Source: CAZAQV01 sp964487255
GTDB lineage: Bacteria > Myxococcota_A > Polyangia > Polyangiales > CAZAQV01
DNA: 64,000 nt
Assembly (NCBI GenBank): GCA_964487255.1
Contig: CAZAQV010000007.1
Span: 124,001-188,000, forward strand
Reading direction: 5' to 3'
The notes beneath the pieces are model-generated. The model was not told where the DNA came from. It did no database searches and worked only from the letters and a program-made list of their open reading frames with translations. This document shows, one piece after another, positions 51,646 to 60,508 of this stretch; position 1 is the stretch's first letter, and each line of letters opens with the position of its first letter. Made by a program: the position numbers and the translations under genes.

Positions 51646-53049
51646 ATGGTGAACAAGGCGCACACCAGCGACGGAAATCTCCCACGACGGTTGGGACGAT
51701 ACGAAATCATGCGCAAGATCGCTTCTGGCGGCATGGCGTCGGTCTATCTTGGCCGTACGGTCTTTCCCAAGAACTTTCACCGCGTGGTCGCGGTCAAGCT
51801 TTGCCATCCGCACCTCAGTGAAGACCCCAAGTTTGCCAAGATGCTGCTTCACGAAGCACAGCTCGCCGCCCGCATCCGCCACACCAATGTCGTGCAAACG
51901 CTCGACGTCGGTGTCGAGGGCGAACTCTATCTCGTCATGGACTATGTCGACGGAGCCAGCTTGGCCGAGCTGGTGCGGCGCGCCAACGAGCAAGACAAGC
52001 CGCTGCCCATCAGCGTCGTGGCCGCCGTGCTGATGGACACGCTCGAGGGCCTCGAGGCCGCGCACACCGCCGTCGACGAAAACGGCGTGCCGCTCGGGGT
52101 CATTCACCGCGACATCTCCCCGCAGAACCTACTGGTCGGCCGAGACGGCATCACGCGTGTGGCGGACTTCGGCGTCGCCAAAGCCGCGCTCGACAATCCG
52201 GTCACAACCAAGACGGGAGAAGTCAAAGGCAAGCTTTCGTATATTTCGCCCGAGCAGCTGTCGACCACGGACGCCGTAACGCCGAAGGCAGACATCTTTG
52301 CCGTCGGCATCGTCGCTTGGGAACTCATCGAAGGCGAGCGCCTGTTCACTGGCGACACCTACGCCGACACGGTGCAGCGTGTGCTGTATGTGCCGATCCC
52401 ACCTCTCGAATCGCAGCGCGCGCTGGCCTACCCGGCGTTCGTCGAATCGATCGAGCGCGCTTTGCTTCGTGACCCCGATGAGCGCGCAGGTTCCGCCAAG
52501 GAACTTCGTTCACTGATCGAGCAAAGCGGTGTGCCGATCGCAAGCCGCACAGAAGTCTCTGCGTACGTCGAGGACTTACTGGGACCACCGAGTCTGCTGG
52601 CCGACGAGGTACTTGCGACGGCCATCGTCGAAGATGCGCGATTGGCCAAAACCGCACGCACGCGTCGCCTCGCGCTGCTGGGTGCTGTGCTTGGCATCTT
52701 GCTCGCAGGCGCCTATTTCGGGTTCTCGACCGTTGGCAATCGCGCGGAGGGCATCGCCCAGCCCAACAATGGAACCGAAGCACAGATCGGAAGCATCGCC
52801 GAGCTGCCGCCCGACATGGTGTTCGAGGAGGTGTCGATCGATCCGCTCCCGCAAACGGAGCCCGATGCGGCACAGGGTGTGGTCGACGCCGAAACCGATG
52901 CGGGCGAGGAAGCTCCGAGCGAGACCGGCGCGGCGCGTACGAAGAGTCGCAGCAACGCCGGGCGAGAACGTCGGCGTGGCAACCGGTCGCGGCGCGCGCG
53001 CGACAAAAAGAAGAGGGGCTCGGCGCTCTACGACCCAGAGACGATCTAG
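51646..53049 (+). CDS. Membrane Ser/Thr protein kinase
   Basis: A 467-residue Hanks-type kinase: glycine loop IASGGMASVYLGR, ATP Lys in VVAVKLCHPHL, catalytic loop HRDISPQNLLV (about residue 154; the HRDxSPxN form typical of myxobacteria), VADFGVAKA, and SYISPEQL. One membrane helix (ALLGAVLGILLAGAYFGF, about 343-360) is followed by an acidic then Arg-rich extracytoplasmic tail. TATAGT lies five bases before the ATG. It is the likely modifier of the FHA regulator upstream. Confidence 0.93.
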   Translation: MVNKAHTSDGNLPRRLGRYEIMRKIASGGMASVYLGRTVFPKNFHRVVAVKLCHPHLSEDPKFAKMLLHEAQLAARIRHTNVVQTLDVGVEGELYLVMDYVDGASLAELVRRANEQDKPLPISVVAAVLMDTLEGLEAAHTAVDENGVPLGVIHRDISPQNLLVGRDGITRVADFGVAKAALDNPVTTKTGEVKGKLSYISPEQLSTTDAVTPKADIFAVGIVAWELIEGERLFTGDTYADTVQRVLYVPIPPLESQRALAYPAFVESIERALLRDPDERAGSAKELRSLIEQSGVPIASRTEVSAYVEDLLGPPSLLADEVLATAIVEDARLAKTARTRRLALLGAVLGILLAGAYFGFSTVGNRAEGIAQPNNGTEAQIGSIAELPPDMVFEEVSIDPLPQTEPDAAQGVVDAETDAGEEAPSETGAARTKSRSNAGRERRRGNRSRRARDKKKRGSALYDPETI

Positions 53050-53200
53050 TCGGCTACGGCACGTACGGGTACAACAGGTACGCAAGCATCGCAGGTGTAA
53101 TCGTCCATGTGGCGTGATGCCCCATGCGTGGGCAAACCGTAACAAAAAAAAATTTCATCACAGCCTTGGCGCTTGCGCGTTCGAGGGACACAATCAGGGT

Positions 53201-53518
53201 ATGGGCGATCACATCCGAAGAGACGAGCGACAGTTTCCACTTGAAGACATCGAAGCCGCCGGCGACGCGCTTCGACACATGACGGGCGAAGACGATCCGT
53301 GGAGCGACCGCGAAGAGCGTATGAGCGAGCACGAGCAAGGCGGGCCATACCTCGTCACGACATCTCGGCGTGAGCTCAGCCGCGTGGAAGACGACCAAGA
53401 CATCGACGACTCATGGTCACGCGAGGCCTACCCGGTTGCGATGCGCGAAGCGCCCAATACTGGCAAAATCGCCTACGCCCTCATCGCGACCGAAGAAGAA
53501 GAGGAAGAAGAAGAGTAG
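53201..53518 (+). CDS. Small acidic protein of unknown function
   Basis: A 105-residue very acidic soluble protein ending in a run of eight Glu codons. It begins MGDHIRRDERQFPLEDIEAAG. The frame continues upstream in the shadow of the kinase gene, but ATG 53201 is preceded by TTGGCG, a 17-bp spacer and CACAAT six bases before the start, a good candidate promoter. The 150-bp gap from 53050 also contains a nine-base A-tract. No family recognised. Confidence 0.6.
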   Translation: MGDHIRRDERQFPLEDIEAAGDALRHMTGEDDPWSDREERMSEHEQGGPYLVTTSRRELSRVEDDQDIDDSWSREAYPVAMREAPNTGKIAYALIATEEEEEEEE

Positions 53519-53525
53519 GCGCGCC

Positions 53526-54173
53526 CTACCCCTGGCTCTTCGCGGCTGCACGTCGCAACTTGCGAAAGATGACGAGGTGTCCAAGTAGCGCCATGCTGAC
53601 CATGGTGACGGGTAACCACGTGAAGGGAAAGTGTGCGACCCAGGTATTGTCGGGTTCAATTTGCTGAAGTGGTGTCGGCATCGACAGCAGCGCCACAACG
53701 ACGACCCACAGAAGCAAACCAAGGCCCATCCAGTTCCAGCTGAGCAGAAGCCAACGCGGTGCTTTCGATGCAAACGGCGTCAGCACGAGCGCCGTCACAC
53801 CCGTCAGCAGGTCCTGGTTGAGCCCTGGCCACCATGTCATCTGTGGTGGCGCAACGCCCTCCAAGACCGCTTGGTGGATGAGCAGTTCGACAACAATGCG
53901 AAACGACTGAAAACCGACGAGCATAGTCACCGGAAGCTCGACCAGGCGCTCGCTCTTGAAGGCAAGCCAGGTCACGCCCACGAGTGTCGGCACGAGCACG
54001 AGCACGAGCAGCAGCCGCGGCGGCACGAAATGCGCGAAGAAGTCTGTCGTCGAAACGGCGCCGGTGAGCGCGACCCAGACCAGCGCTACGACTGTAATCC
54101 GCTTGTCTCGCACGGCCCACGCGAAAGCGGCGCACATCAGCACAGATAGGGCAATGAACCCGCTTCGCAGCAC
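53526..54173 (-). CDS. Polytopic membrane protein of unknown function
   Basis: A 215-residue protein with six predicted helices, e.g. FIALSVLMCAAFAWAV, ITVVALVWVALTGAVSTTDF, LLLVLVLVPTLVGVTWLAF and WMGLGLLLWVVVVALLSM, and a basic C-terminus (FRKLRRAAAKSQG). The WPGLNQDLLTGVTALVL loop is conserved-looking, but no specific family is named with confidence. Convergent with the acidic protein gene, eight bases apart. Confidence 0.78.
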   Translation of the reverse strand: MLRSGFIALSVLMCAAFAWAVRDKRITVVALVWVALTGAVSTTDFFAHFVPPRLLLVLVLVPTLVGVTWLAFKSERLVELPVTMLVGFQSFRIVVELLIHQAVLEGVAPPQMTWWPGLNQDLLTGVTALVLTPFASKAPRWLLLSWNWMGLGLLLWVVVVALLSMPTPLQQIEPDNTWVAHFPFTWLPVTMVSMALLGHLVIFRKLRRAAAKSQG

Positions 54174-54285
54174 CAGCGCCCCCCGTCGGCCATGAGACCA
54201 GCCTGGGGTCAGAAAGCAGACGCTTCAACAGCCCAATCTTGTTCTCGCCCAGCTCGGCATCTTGCGCTATCGTTTCGCCTCGCAC

Positions 54286-54360
<75 letters not shown>

Positions 54361-54378
54361 GGCTCCGAACAGCAAACA

Positions 54379-54401
54379 CGAACCTGCAAGTAGCAGGTTC
54401 G
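54379..54401 (+). terminator. Probable intrinsic terminator after tRNA-Arg
   Basis: Perfect nine-base arms CGAACCTGC / GCAGGTTCG with a five-base loop, followed by a T/G-rich stretch. Position 20 bp after the tRNA suits transcription termination; the T-run is imperfect. Confidence 0.55.
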
Positions 54402-54535
54402 GTTTGGTTCTGCGCCTCCGTTTTCTTTCTGGCTCTTCCGCTGACGCGTCATCGCGTCGTTTTCAGCTCTTAGCCAAGTAGCAACGCGACAGGATCCTCG
54501 CTCGTTGAGCGCCGAGGTTCGGTATACTCGCTCCA

Positions 54536-54982
54536 GTGTCACGGTTGAACAGGGGGTGCCTGATACGGAGCCTGATCATCGTCGGTGTCCTAATGGGTAC
54601 CACGATCGCGATCGGTATCGGAGTTGCGCTTTGGTTTGGCGACGAGATGGAAGCGGGGCGCGAAGCGGGAGCAAAGTTCGGGACGGGTAAGGACACGAAC
54701 GAGTGCGATGTGCACACAAAGTCGTCCCTGCCATCGTGCGCAAGCTGGGACATGGGGTGCATCATCCACGAAACCACGTTCTTCAAAGGATGCTTGAAAG
54801 CCGCGGAGCAAAGCGCGGGCTACTGCGAAGGCGTGCCCAGTATCCTGGAGACAGGCTCATACCTCGTGCAGCGTGAAGAGCAGTGCGGCGTGATCAAGGA
54901 CATGATGCAGCGAAAGACATGCGAGGTGATGTTCAAAGAGCGAGGTCTCTATTGCGCGAGAAGCGCGGACGGTGAGCAATAG
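54536..54982 (+). CDS. Single-pass membrane protein, Cys-rich
   Basis: A 148-residue protein with one N-terminal helix (SLIIVGVLMGTTIAIGIGVALWF) and an outward-facing domain with eight or more cysteines (NECDVHTKSSLPSCASWDMG; KGCLKAAEQSAGYC; EEQCGVIKDMMQRKTCEV), likely disulfide-bonded. GTG start seven bases after TATACT, a good -10, so probably leaderless. It is the first gene of the island and lies two bases before the Hsp70 gene, suggesting an operon with the chaperone pair. Family unknown. Confidence 0.65.
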   Translation: MSRLNRGCLIRSLIIVGVLMGTTIAIGIGVALWFGDEMEAGREAGAKFGTGKDTNECDVHTKSSLPSCASWDMGCIIHETTFFKGCLKAAEQSAGYCEGVPSILETGSYLVQREEQCGVIKDMMQRKTCEVMFKERGLYCARSADGEQ

Positions 54983-54984
54983 AC

Positions 54985-56718
54985 ATGACCGACGGACGAG
55001 ATCCAATCGTCGGCATTGACCTCGGCACAACCAATAGCGCCGTTGCCATCCTCGACGCTGGCAAACCTCGCGTCCTCCAAAACCGGCTTGGCCATCGCCT
55101 TACCCCCTCGGTCGTGGCGCACGACGAAGTTTCCAAAGGCTATGTTGTTGGGCGGACGGCCAAAGACATCCTGGTTTCTCACCCCGACAGAGCAGCAGGA
55201 GCCTTCAAGCGAGCGATGGGCACCGATCTGACCTACTCGCTAGGTAAGGAAAAGCTTCGACCTGAGGAGCTAAGCGCATACGTTCTCGACTCTCTACGAA
55301 TCGACGCAGAGCAATCCATCGGCCAAAAGATCGGCCGAGTCGTTGTGACCGTACCCGCGTACTTCAATGAGCCACAGAGAGCAGCGACAAAGCGTGCTGC
55401 CGAAATCGCGGGACTCCAGGTCGAACGACTCCTCAACGAACCCACCGCAGCAGCAATGGCCTACGGCCTGCACAATCAAGGCAGCGACCAGCGGATTCTC
55501 GTCTTCGATCTGGGCGGCGGCACCTTTGATGTGTGCGTCATGGAGTTATTCGAGGGATTGTTAGAGGTTCGCGGCATCGCCGGAGAGAGTCGGCTGGGGG
55601 GCGAAGATTTCACGAGCGTACTTTGCGACGAGCTGATGCGGCGCGCCGATATTGAGCTTACGCATCGGGACTCGAACCGAGCGAGTGCGATGCTGCTGTA
55701 CCGGAGGGCCGAGCTGCTTAAACGCAAGCTGTCTTCGTGGCCGCAGGCCGAGGTCGTCGTCCCAGACTTCGGGATTGAGGGTCAACAGGAAGCGCGCGTG
55801 GTGGTTACGGCAGATGAACTCGGAGAGATTTTCTCGCCACTCCTCGAACGACTGGAGCAACCTTGTCGCTCGGCGCTCAGGAGTGCGTCGCTCGCCAAGG
55901 ATGACCTCGACCACATTATTTTGGTCGGTGGAGCCACACGGATGCCGTGTGTGCGCGCGTTGGTGGAGCGATTTTTTGGCAAGCCTCCCTTGGATGCGCT
56001 CGACCCGGATCTTGTGGTTGCTGAAGGCGCAGCCGTTCAAGCAGCGCTCTGTGAAGGTGACGAGGCCGTCGAAGACATCGTGGCTACCGATATCGCTTCA
56101 CATAGCCTGGGCGTCGACACAGCACGACTGGCAGGCAGTGCGCGGGTGGAGAACGTTTTCTCACCCGTCATCCACAGGGGAACAACCATTCCGACCTACC
56201 AAACCGCGATCTACTCGACTCTCGAACCCAACCAACGAAAGATCCAGTTTGGCGTGTTCGAAGGAGACGCACGCGACACGCGAGAGAACGTGAAGCTCGG
56301 CCAGCTGATGGTACGCGGCATTCCCAAGGGTCCTGAAGGCCAAGCCGTGGAAGTCACTTTTTTGCTGGACCCCAGCGGGCTACTCGAAGTCCGTGCAACG
56401 ATTCTGTCGACGGGCAAGACCGTTTCCGAAGTCCTTGAGAGAGCTGGGACCTCGCTGAGCAAGACCGAGCTTAAAGCGGCGCAAAAGAGAATCGAGCGCC
56501 TGCGTCAGAACCCAGCCGATAGACCGCTCTACCGTGATGCACTGGCACGCGCGTCGATGTTGTGGACGGATGCCGACCCACGCACCCGAGCGATACTCGG
56601 CGTTTATATCGAGAACTTCGAAGATGCTCTTCGAGCGCGCAGCCCGACGACTACACAAACTGCGCTCGACGAGCTGCTCACGCAGTGTGAAGCCCTCGAC
56701 GGGGGCGAGCGTTGGTGA
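54985..56718 (+). CDS. hscC: HscC-type Hsp70 chaperone
   Basis: A 577-residue Hsp70. The ATPase domain has IVGIDLGTTNSAVAI, VVTVPAYFNEPQRAATKRAAE, LLNEPTAAAMAYGLHNQG, VFDLGGGTFDV and VGGATRMPCV. Compared with E. coli HscC, the HPDRAAGAFKRAMGTD segment and the shortened substrate-binding domain match better than DnaK. HscC is a specialised Hsp70 with J-protein partners DjlB/DjlC. The stop overlaps the GTG of a J-domain gene (GTGA), giving a matched chaperone pair. Confidence 0.9.
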   Translation: MTDGRDPIVGIDLGTTNSAVAILDAGKPRVLQNRLGHRLTPSVVAHDEVSKGYVVGRTAKDILVSHPDRAAGAFKRAMGTDLTYSLGKEKLRPEELSAYVLDSLRIDAEQSIGQKIGRVVVTVPAYFNEPQRAATKRAAEIAGLQVERLLNEPTAAAMAYGLHNQGSDQRILVFDLGGGTFDVCVMELFEGLLEVRGIAGESRLGGEDFTSVLCDELMRRADIELTHRDSNRASAMLLYRRAELLKRKLSSWPQAEVVVPDFGIEGQQEARVVVTADELGEIFSPLLERLEQPCRSALRSASLAKDDLDHIILVGGATRMPCVRALVERFFGKPPLDALDPDLVVAEGAAVQAALCEGDEAVEDIVATDIASHSLGVDTARLAGSARVENVFSPVIHRGTTIPTYQTAIYSTLEPNQRKIQFGVFEGDARDTRENVKLGQLMVRGIPKGPEGQAVEVTFLLDPSGLLEVRATILSTGKTVSEVLERAGTSLSKTELKAAQKRIERLRQNPADRPLYRDALARASMLWTDADPRTRAILGVYIENFEDALRARSPTTTQTALDELLTQCEALDGGERW

Positions 56719-58469
56719 GCGACGAAGACGCGCCACCCCAAGACCTCACCTCTTCCGACCCATTTGTGGTCCTCGGTATTCGACGCGAGGCCAGCAAACG
56801 AGAGGTGAAGCGCGCCTACGTGCGACTCATCAAGAAGTATCGCCCGGATAGCCATCCGAATGAGTTCACGCAGATTCACAAAGCATATTCGTTTGCGACC
56901 TCACTCGCATCGAGCACACGGCCAAACCGGCTGCCCAGCACTTTTCCGAGCCGACCTCCGGCAAAAACCGAAACCGGACGTGAAGAGCCTGTGTCGGAGT
57001 CCGTTCCACCAGAAGTCGAGACGCCCCTTCAGGCAACAGCTGAGGCGAGATATGAGTTTTTCAAACTCGTGGGCGAGGCGAAGACACCCGCTGCCGTTGA
57101 GTCCGCCAAGCGCATCGTCGCGGAACTCGACGGCACGATTGAGGAGGCAGCAGACCGCTTTGCCGCTTTCGCTTGTTTGGCGGCTGTGTGGGAAGACCGA
57201 ACATGGGCCGAGAGTGTTCGCAAGAAGCTCGAACCTGGCCCTGAATCCAACTGGGGCAGCGTCGTGGTGGCTTTCGATGAGCTGGCCGCCACGAAACCAC
57301 GAGAGCACACCCCGCTGGCCCGTGAGTTGCTGGAACTCAGCCGTCTCTACCCGCTGGTGCAGGATGCACCGGCCGTGCGTAGTTTGCTGCGAGGTTTGCA
57401 CGCGCAGTGCCACGAGAACCCGGAGACACTGATCGAGGCGCTCGATGAGGCTCAAGAACACGTACCTTTCTCCATGCTGCTCTTGATCGAGGAGATGTCG
57501 TATGCCTGGGACGGCTATCGCGAGGACGAGTTCGCTGAATTGCCGCACGACGGATTCTCACGGGTGACCGAGACACTCATGGAAATGGGCAAAGGCACAT
57601 ACTGGTGGGTTGCCATTCCCTTCATGCTCACAGTTCCACTCCTGATGAATGTCGTTCGTTCCAGCGGCGTGACCTGGTCGTGGATTCTTGTGTACCTGGC
57701 AGCCTTCTTTGGACCGGGAGTCGTTCTGTCTCGACTGTCCTTCCAAAGAAGCAGAGCCAAGATGAGAAAGGCTGTGATGCGAGCCGTGGTCTCGCTCAAC
57801 GTGCCCTACGTGTTCATTCTTCGACACCTGCAGGGCCTCAAGGACCCGTACGCGCTGAACTTCTTCCTTCATCGGTTGGCCGCCGACACATCGCTGAATG
57901 CTTTTTCGCTGATCCACACGGAATCTCGACGCGCGTGGGAGGAAAGAGATGAACAACGTTCCACTTCCAATCCCGGCGAGGGACTTCCTCCCGAAGCATC
58001 GTGGGTGATTGACGATGAGGACATGCGCACTGTGATGGATGAGAAGAGCGAGTTCGTCCGCCACTTGGATTGGATCAAGATCATGCGCGGAGCTTCGTTC
58101 TTCATTGCCTTTCCCATGCTGATTGCCGTGCTCTCGCAGCTCCGGGGGGGTTGGCGGTGGCTGGGTCTACTCGGCATCGTTCTCTTCCTCATCTGGGCCT
58201 GGCGAACCACCACGCGACACTTCTATCGGAGAGATATTCGACCGATTGCGCTACGGCTCGCCCAGACGACTGGGCGCACGACGGAAGCGATCTCGGAGCA
58301 TCTCGCCAATGCGCCTAGCCCACGCTGCTTCATGCAGTTCGCTCCTCTCATACCGAAGGACGACGCGTTCCGAGCCAAGCTAGACCAAGCCGCTCAGTCA
58401 TTCTGGCGTAGCGCTGATTCCACCAGCGAACCGCGCCTGCCCCACGACGTTAGCCAGGACGCCAATTAG
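56715..58469 (+). CDS. Membrane J-domain protein (DjlC-like)
   Basis: A 584-residue protein: N-terminal J-like domain (DPFVVLGIRREASKREVKRA, then YVRLIKKYRPDSHPNEFTQIHKAY), where the canonical HPD tripeptide appears as RPD; a helical middle; and four hydrophobic segments at about 296-313, 320-340, 459-476 and 481-499. It starts at GTG 56715, overlapping the Hsp70 stop. The topology keeps the J domain in the cytoplasm, so it should recruit the HscC-like chaperone to the inner membrane. Confidence 0.8.
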   Translation: MSDEDAPPQDLTSSDPFVVLGIRREASKREVKRAYVRLIKKYRPDSHPNEFTQIHKAYSFATSLASSTRPNRLPSTFPSRPPAKTETGREEPVSESVPPEVETPLQATAEARYEFFKLVGEAKTPAAVESAKRIVAELDGTIEEAADRFAAFACLAAVWEDRTWAESVRKKLEPGPESNWGSVVVAFDELAATKPREHTPLARELLELSRLYPLVQDAPAVRSLLRGLHAQCHENPETLIEALDEAQEHVPFSMLLLIEEMSYAWDGYREDEFAELPHDGFSRVTETLMEMGKGTYWWVAIPFMLTVPLLMNVVRSSGVTWSWILVYLAAFFGPGVVLSRLSFQRSRAKMRKAVMRAVVSLNVPYVFILRHLQGLKDPYALNFFLHRLAADTSLNAFSLIHTESRRAWEERDEQRSTSNPGEGLPPEASWVIDDEDMRTVMDEKSEFVRHLDWIKIMRGASFFIAFPMLIAVLSQLRGGWRWLGLLGIVLFLIWAWRTTTRHFYRRDIRPIALRLAQTTGRTTEAISEHLANAPSPRCFMQFAPLIPKDDAFRAKLDQAAQSFWRSADSTSEPRLPHDVSQDAN

Positions 58470-58470
58470 A

Positions 58471-58519
58471 AACGCTATTGGGGCGAAATGGGATGGCACT
58501 GCCGTGGTAACCTGAGAAT
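58471..58519 (+). promoter_or_regulatory. Duplicated leader/promoter, copy 1
   Basis: Begins AACGCTATTGGG and aligns without gaps to 59763-59811; the GTG codons that follow fall at the same offset. A TAACCT hexamer lies six bases before the GTG, so transcription would begin at or next to the start codon. No convincing -35 at standard spacing. Confidence 0.5.
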
Positions 58520-58858
58520 GTGGGGAACGGGCCGAAGATGACGAGTTCACGGAGCGTGGCATTTGCATGCCTTTCGTGCCGCAAGTCGTTCAAGAAAACC
58601 GCGGCTGACTACATGGGTCGAAATGCGAAATGTCCAGACTGTGGCGGCGCCCTTCACAAGCTAGGTCGGCATTTCAAAGCGCCTCCTAAGGATGACCTGA
58701 AGCAATGGGAGAAAGTCGCCTTCCTGGTCGACAACGGCTTCTTCTTTCAGAGGGTCTACGACGACCACGTGCAGGTTCCGTATCCAAGTACGCTACAGGA
58801 AGCCCGAGATTTCGTGCGCAGATACAAGAGCCAGGCGCTCAAGGAAGAGGGTGGATGA
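58520..58858 (+). CDS. Zinc-ribbon protein of unknown function
   Basis: A 112-residue protein with a two-CxxC zinc ribbon (FACLSCRKSFKK ... KCPDCGGAL) and a conserved-looking C-terminal half (PPKDDLKQWEKVAFLVDNGF, VQVPYPSTLQEARDFVRRYK). GTG 58520 is chosen because it is in register with the second leader copy; ATG 58538 is an alternative. Its stop overlaps the ATG of the truncated phosphatase-like gene (ATGA). Confidence 0.7.
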   Translation: MGNGPKMTSSRSVAFACLSCRKSFKKTAADYMGRNAKCPDCGGALHKLGRHFKAPPKDDLKQWEKVAFLVDNGFFFQRVYDDHVQVPYPSTLQEARDFVRRYKSQALKEEGG

Positions 58859-59139
58859 GTGATCCTCTTCGACTTCTTTTCATCTGTAGCCGCAATCAAT
58901 GGCGGAGCCCGACGGCGGAGCGTGTGTATGGGAAGCGTACGGGGCTAGAGGTGCGGTCGGCGGGGGTATCGGCAAGTGCGCGGAGGCGATTCACCAACGC
59001 TGATATTGAGTGGGCGGACCTGATCTTTGCGATGGAGGAGGAACACAAGGCGCGGCTCAAGCAGCTTTTCGGAGGTGACCTGCCCGAACACGTGTTCGTC
59101 CTCGACATCCCCGACACGAGAGCTACAGACCGACCTTGA
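58855..59139 (+). pseudogene. Truncated LMW phosphatase-like gene
   Basis: A 94-residue frame whose first ~85 residues (LRLLFICSRNQWRSPTAERVYG ... EHVFVLDIPD) are almost identical to the intact protein at 60170-60508. It then diverges to TRATDRP and stops, losing the C-terminal segment. The active-site-like C(X)5RS loop (CSRNQWRS) is retained. It overlaps the convergent gene at 59123 by 17 bp. Probably a degraded duplicate. Confidence 0.75.
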
Positions 59140-59623
59140 AGATGCCGCAAACCCGCGCTTCGCAGGCAGCCTTGGCAGCTTCACCGAGGGTCGAGACGGT
59201 CTTCAGGATCGGTGAAGGGGTCTCCCGAGAGCCTGGAAGGAGAAGTTTGAAGACGCCGTAGGGGACTGGCCACGAGAATCGACTCGATAGCTCCGACAGA
59301 ACTTGGAGGCACGTCTCGATGTAATTCTCGTCTGTAGCGCGATCCTTGAGAAGCAAAAAGTCAGTGTGACCAGGCGGAACGATCAACACATCCTTCCGTA
59401 CAAAAGCCAGAAGATCCGCATTGAGCATTTCTGCTTCGATGTGTTGAGAGAGAGACTGCACCGTGTGAGGTGGTTCCGCGATGCTCCACACGGGGTTCCG
59501 CCATTCGTTCAATTGCAGCGGTTTCGAGACGACAGGATCCAGCCGCACTTCAACCTCCGTCCCAAAGGACGAGTCAGCTCGAAACGCGCTATGGCCTACC
59601 GTGAACCCACAGCAATACGTCAC
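59123..59623 (-). CDS. Hypothetical protein
   Basis: About 166 residues from GTG 59623, chosen because GGAGG lies nine bases upstream; the frame extends to 59929, but that part covers the promoter and start of the gene at 59812. The protein contains EVEVRLDPVVSKPLQLNEW, MLNADLLAFVRKDVLIVPPG and a C-terminal SWPVPYGVFKLLLPGSRE. No family was recognised; it may be an immunity-like or suppressor-of-fused-like cytoplasmic protein, but nothing specific supports that. Confidence 0.55.
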   Translation of the reverse strand: MTYCCGFTVGHSAFRADSSFGTEVEVRLDPVVSKPLQLNEWRNPVWSIAEPPHTVQSLSQHIEAEMLNADLLAFVRKDVLIVPPGHTDFLLLKDRATDENYIETCLQVLSELSSRFSWPVPYGVFKLLLPGSRETPSPILKTVSTLGEAAKAACEARVCGIFKVGL

Positions 59624-59762
59624 TTTCGACTTCCTCCACTCACTCTTCGATCCTACCAGGTCTGCCTCTGAGTTCGTGCCCTCAGATGCAGGCTCTGAGA
59701 CTTTCGGGGCACTTTCCTCGAACGAAAATAACGGGTCAAAGCTGCTCGTCTGTGCGAATGGG

Positions 59763-59811
59763 AACGCTATTGGGACAAATTGGGATGCACGCTGCGTGGT
59801 ATTCTCGATCG
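59763..59811 (+). promoter_or_regulatory. Duplicated leader/promoter, copy 2
   Basis: Paralogue of 58471-58519, ungapped to the GTG. Contains TATTCT six bases before GTG 59812 and a repeated TTGGGA. Confidence 0.5.
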
Positions 59812-60177
59812 GTGGGCGATCTGCTGGTCGTGTTTGGTGACGGGGGACCGCATTTCTTCGAGGATTTAGCGGCGGCCAGCGACTATCTTGAAGCGATCGA
59901 TGTCGAAAACGGTGAATACACCGCTGCATATGATCAGCAAGGTCAGCGTGTGCCCATGTCCACGAAGAGTATGGAGGTTCGGTTCTTCTGGTTTTGGAAA
60001 GCAGAGGTGCCCGAAGTTATCTTCGGATCCCCTGTACCAGTCGCAGAGTCAGAAGCCGCTGAGGCAAAAAAACATCTTGTTGGTAAGCTAGTGTCGCTGG
60101 GGGCTGGCTCGGAGGAAGAACTGGCCCGCCTGTCGTGGTCGGAACTCGTAGCCTTGGGGTACGACAAAGTTGGATAG
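59812..60177 (+). CDS. Hypothetical protein preceding the phosphatase-like gene
   Basis: A 121-residue protein from GTG 59812 (frame open from 59686). N-terminal LLVVFGDGGPHFFEDLAAAS and EAIDVENGEYTAAYDQQGQ are well-folded-looking; the C-terminus is helical (ARLSWSELVALGYDKVG). It is not similar to the zinc-ribbon protein that holds the equivalent place in the first module. The stop overlaps the TTG start of the phosphatase-like gene by eight bases. Family unknown. Confidence 0.65.
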   Translation: MGDLLVVFGDGGPHFFEDLAAASDYLEAIDVENGEYTAAYDQQGQRVPMSTKSMEVRFFWFWKAEVPEVIFGSPVPVAESEAAEAKKHLVGKLVSLGAGSEEELARLSWSELVALGYDKVG

Positions 60178-60508
60178 GCTGCGCCTCCTCTTCGTCTGTA
60201 GTCGGAACCAATGGCGGAGCCCTACGGCAGAGCGTGTGTACGGGACGCGCAAGGGTCTGGATGTTCGGTCGGCGGGGGTATCGGCAAGTGCGCGGAGGCG
60301 AGTCACCAACGCTGACATCGAGTGGGCAGACCTGATCTTCGTGATGGAGGAGGAACACAAGGCCCGGCTCAAGCAGCTTTTCGGACGTGACCTGCCCGAA
60401 CACGTGTTCGTCCTCGACATCCCCGACGAGTACCAGTTCATGGATCCCGAACTTGTTGGAATGATCACCGCCGCCGTGGACCCGATGCTCGCCAAGGAGC
60501 TTGCATAG
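60170..60508 (+). CDS. Low-molecular-weight phosphatase-like protein
   Basis: A 112-residue protein starting with TTG. CSRNQWRSPTAE (Cys about residue 10) is the P-loop C(X)5R(S/T) of LMW protein-tyrosine phosphatases (CxGNxCRSPxAE), with Trp in place of the second Cys. The rest (RSAGVSASARRRVTNADIEWAD, EHVFVLDIPDEYQFMDPELV) follows this short family. The usual C-terminal DPYG/DP loop is represented by IPDEYQFMD. Could dephosphorylate tyrosine or bind phosphate; not demonstrable from sequence. Confidence 0.78.
   Translation: MDRLRLLFVCSRNQWRSPTAERVYGTRKGLDVRSAGVSASARRRVTNADIEWADLIFVMEEEHKARLKQLFGRDLPEHVFVLDIPDEYQFMDPELVGMITAAVDPMLAKELA

Noticed and set aside
53142..53150. Nine-base A-tract as terminator of the Ser/Thr kinase gene
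   Set aside because: No stem precedes it on the relevant strand; more likely part of an upstream promoter region.
52529..53200. Long frame leading into the small acidic protein
   Set aside because: Arg/Ser/Pro-rich shadow of the Ser/Thr kinase gene; a plausible promoter and ATG exist at 53201.
58498..58513. Sigma-54 promoter in the duplicated leader (GGCAC ... TGGTA)
   Set aside because: The second element does not match TTGC and the other leader copy lacks the GG of the first element.
58705..58854. Upstream extension of the truncated phosphatase-like frame
   Set aside because: Shadow of the zinc-ribbon gene; similarity to the intact copy begins at ATG 58855.
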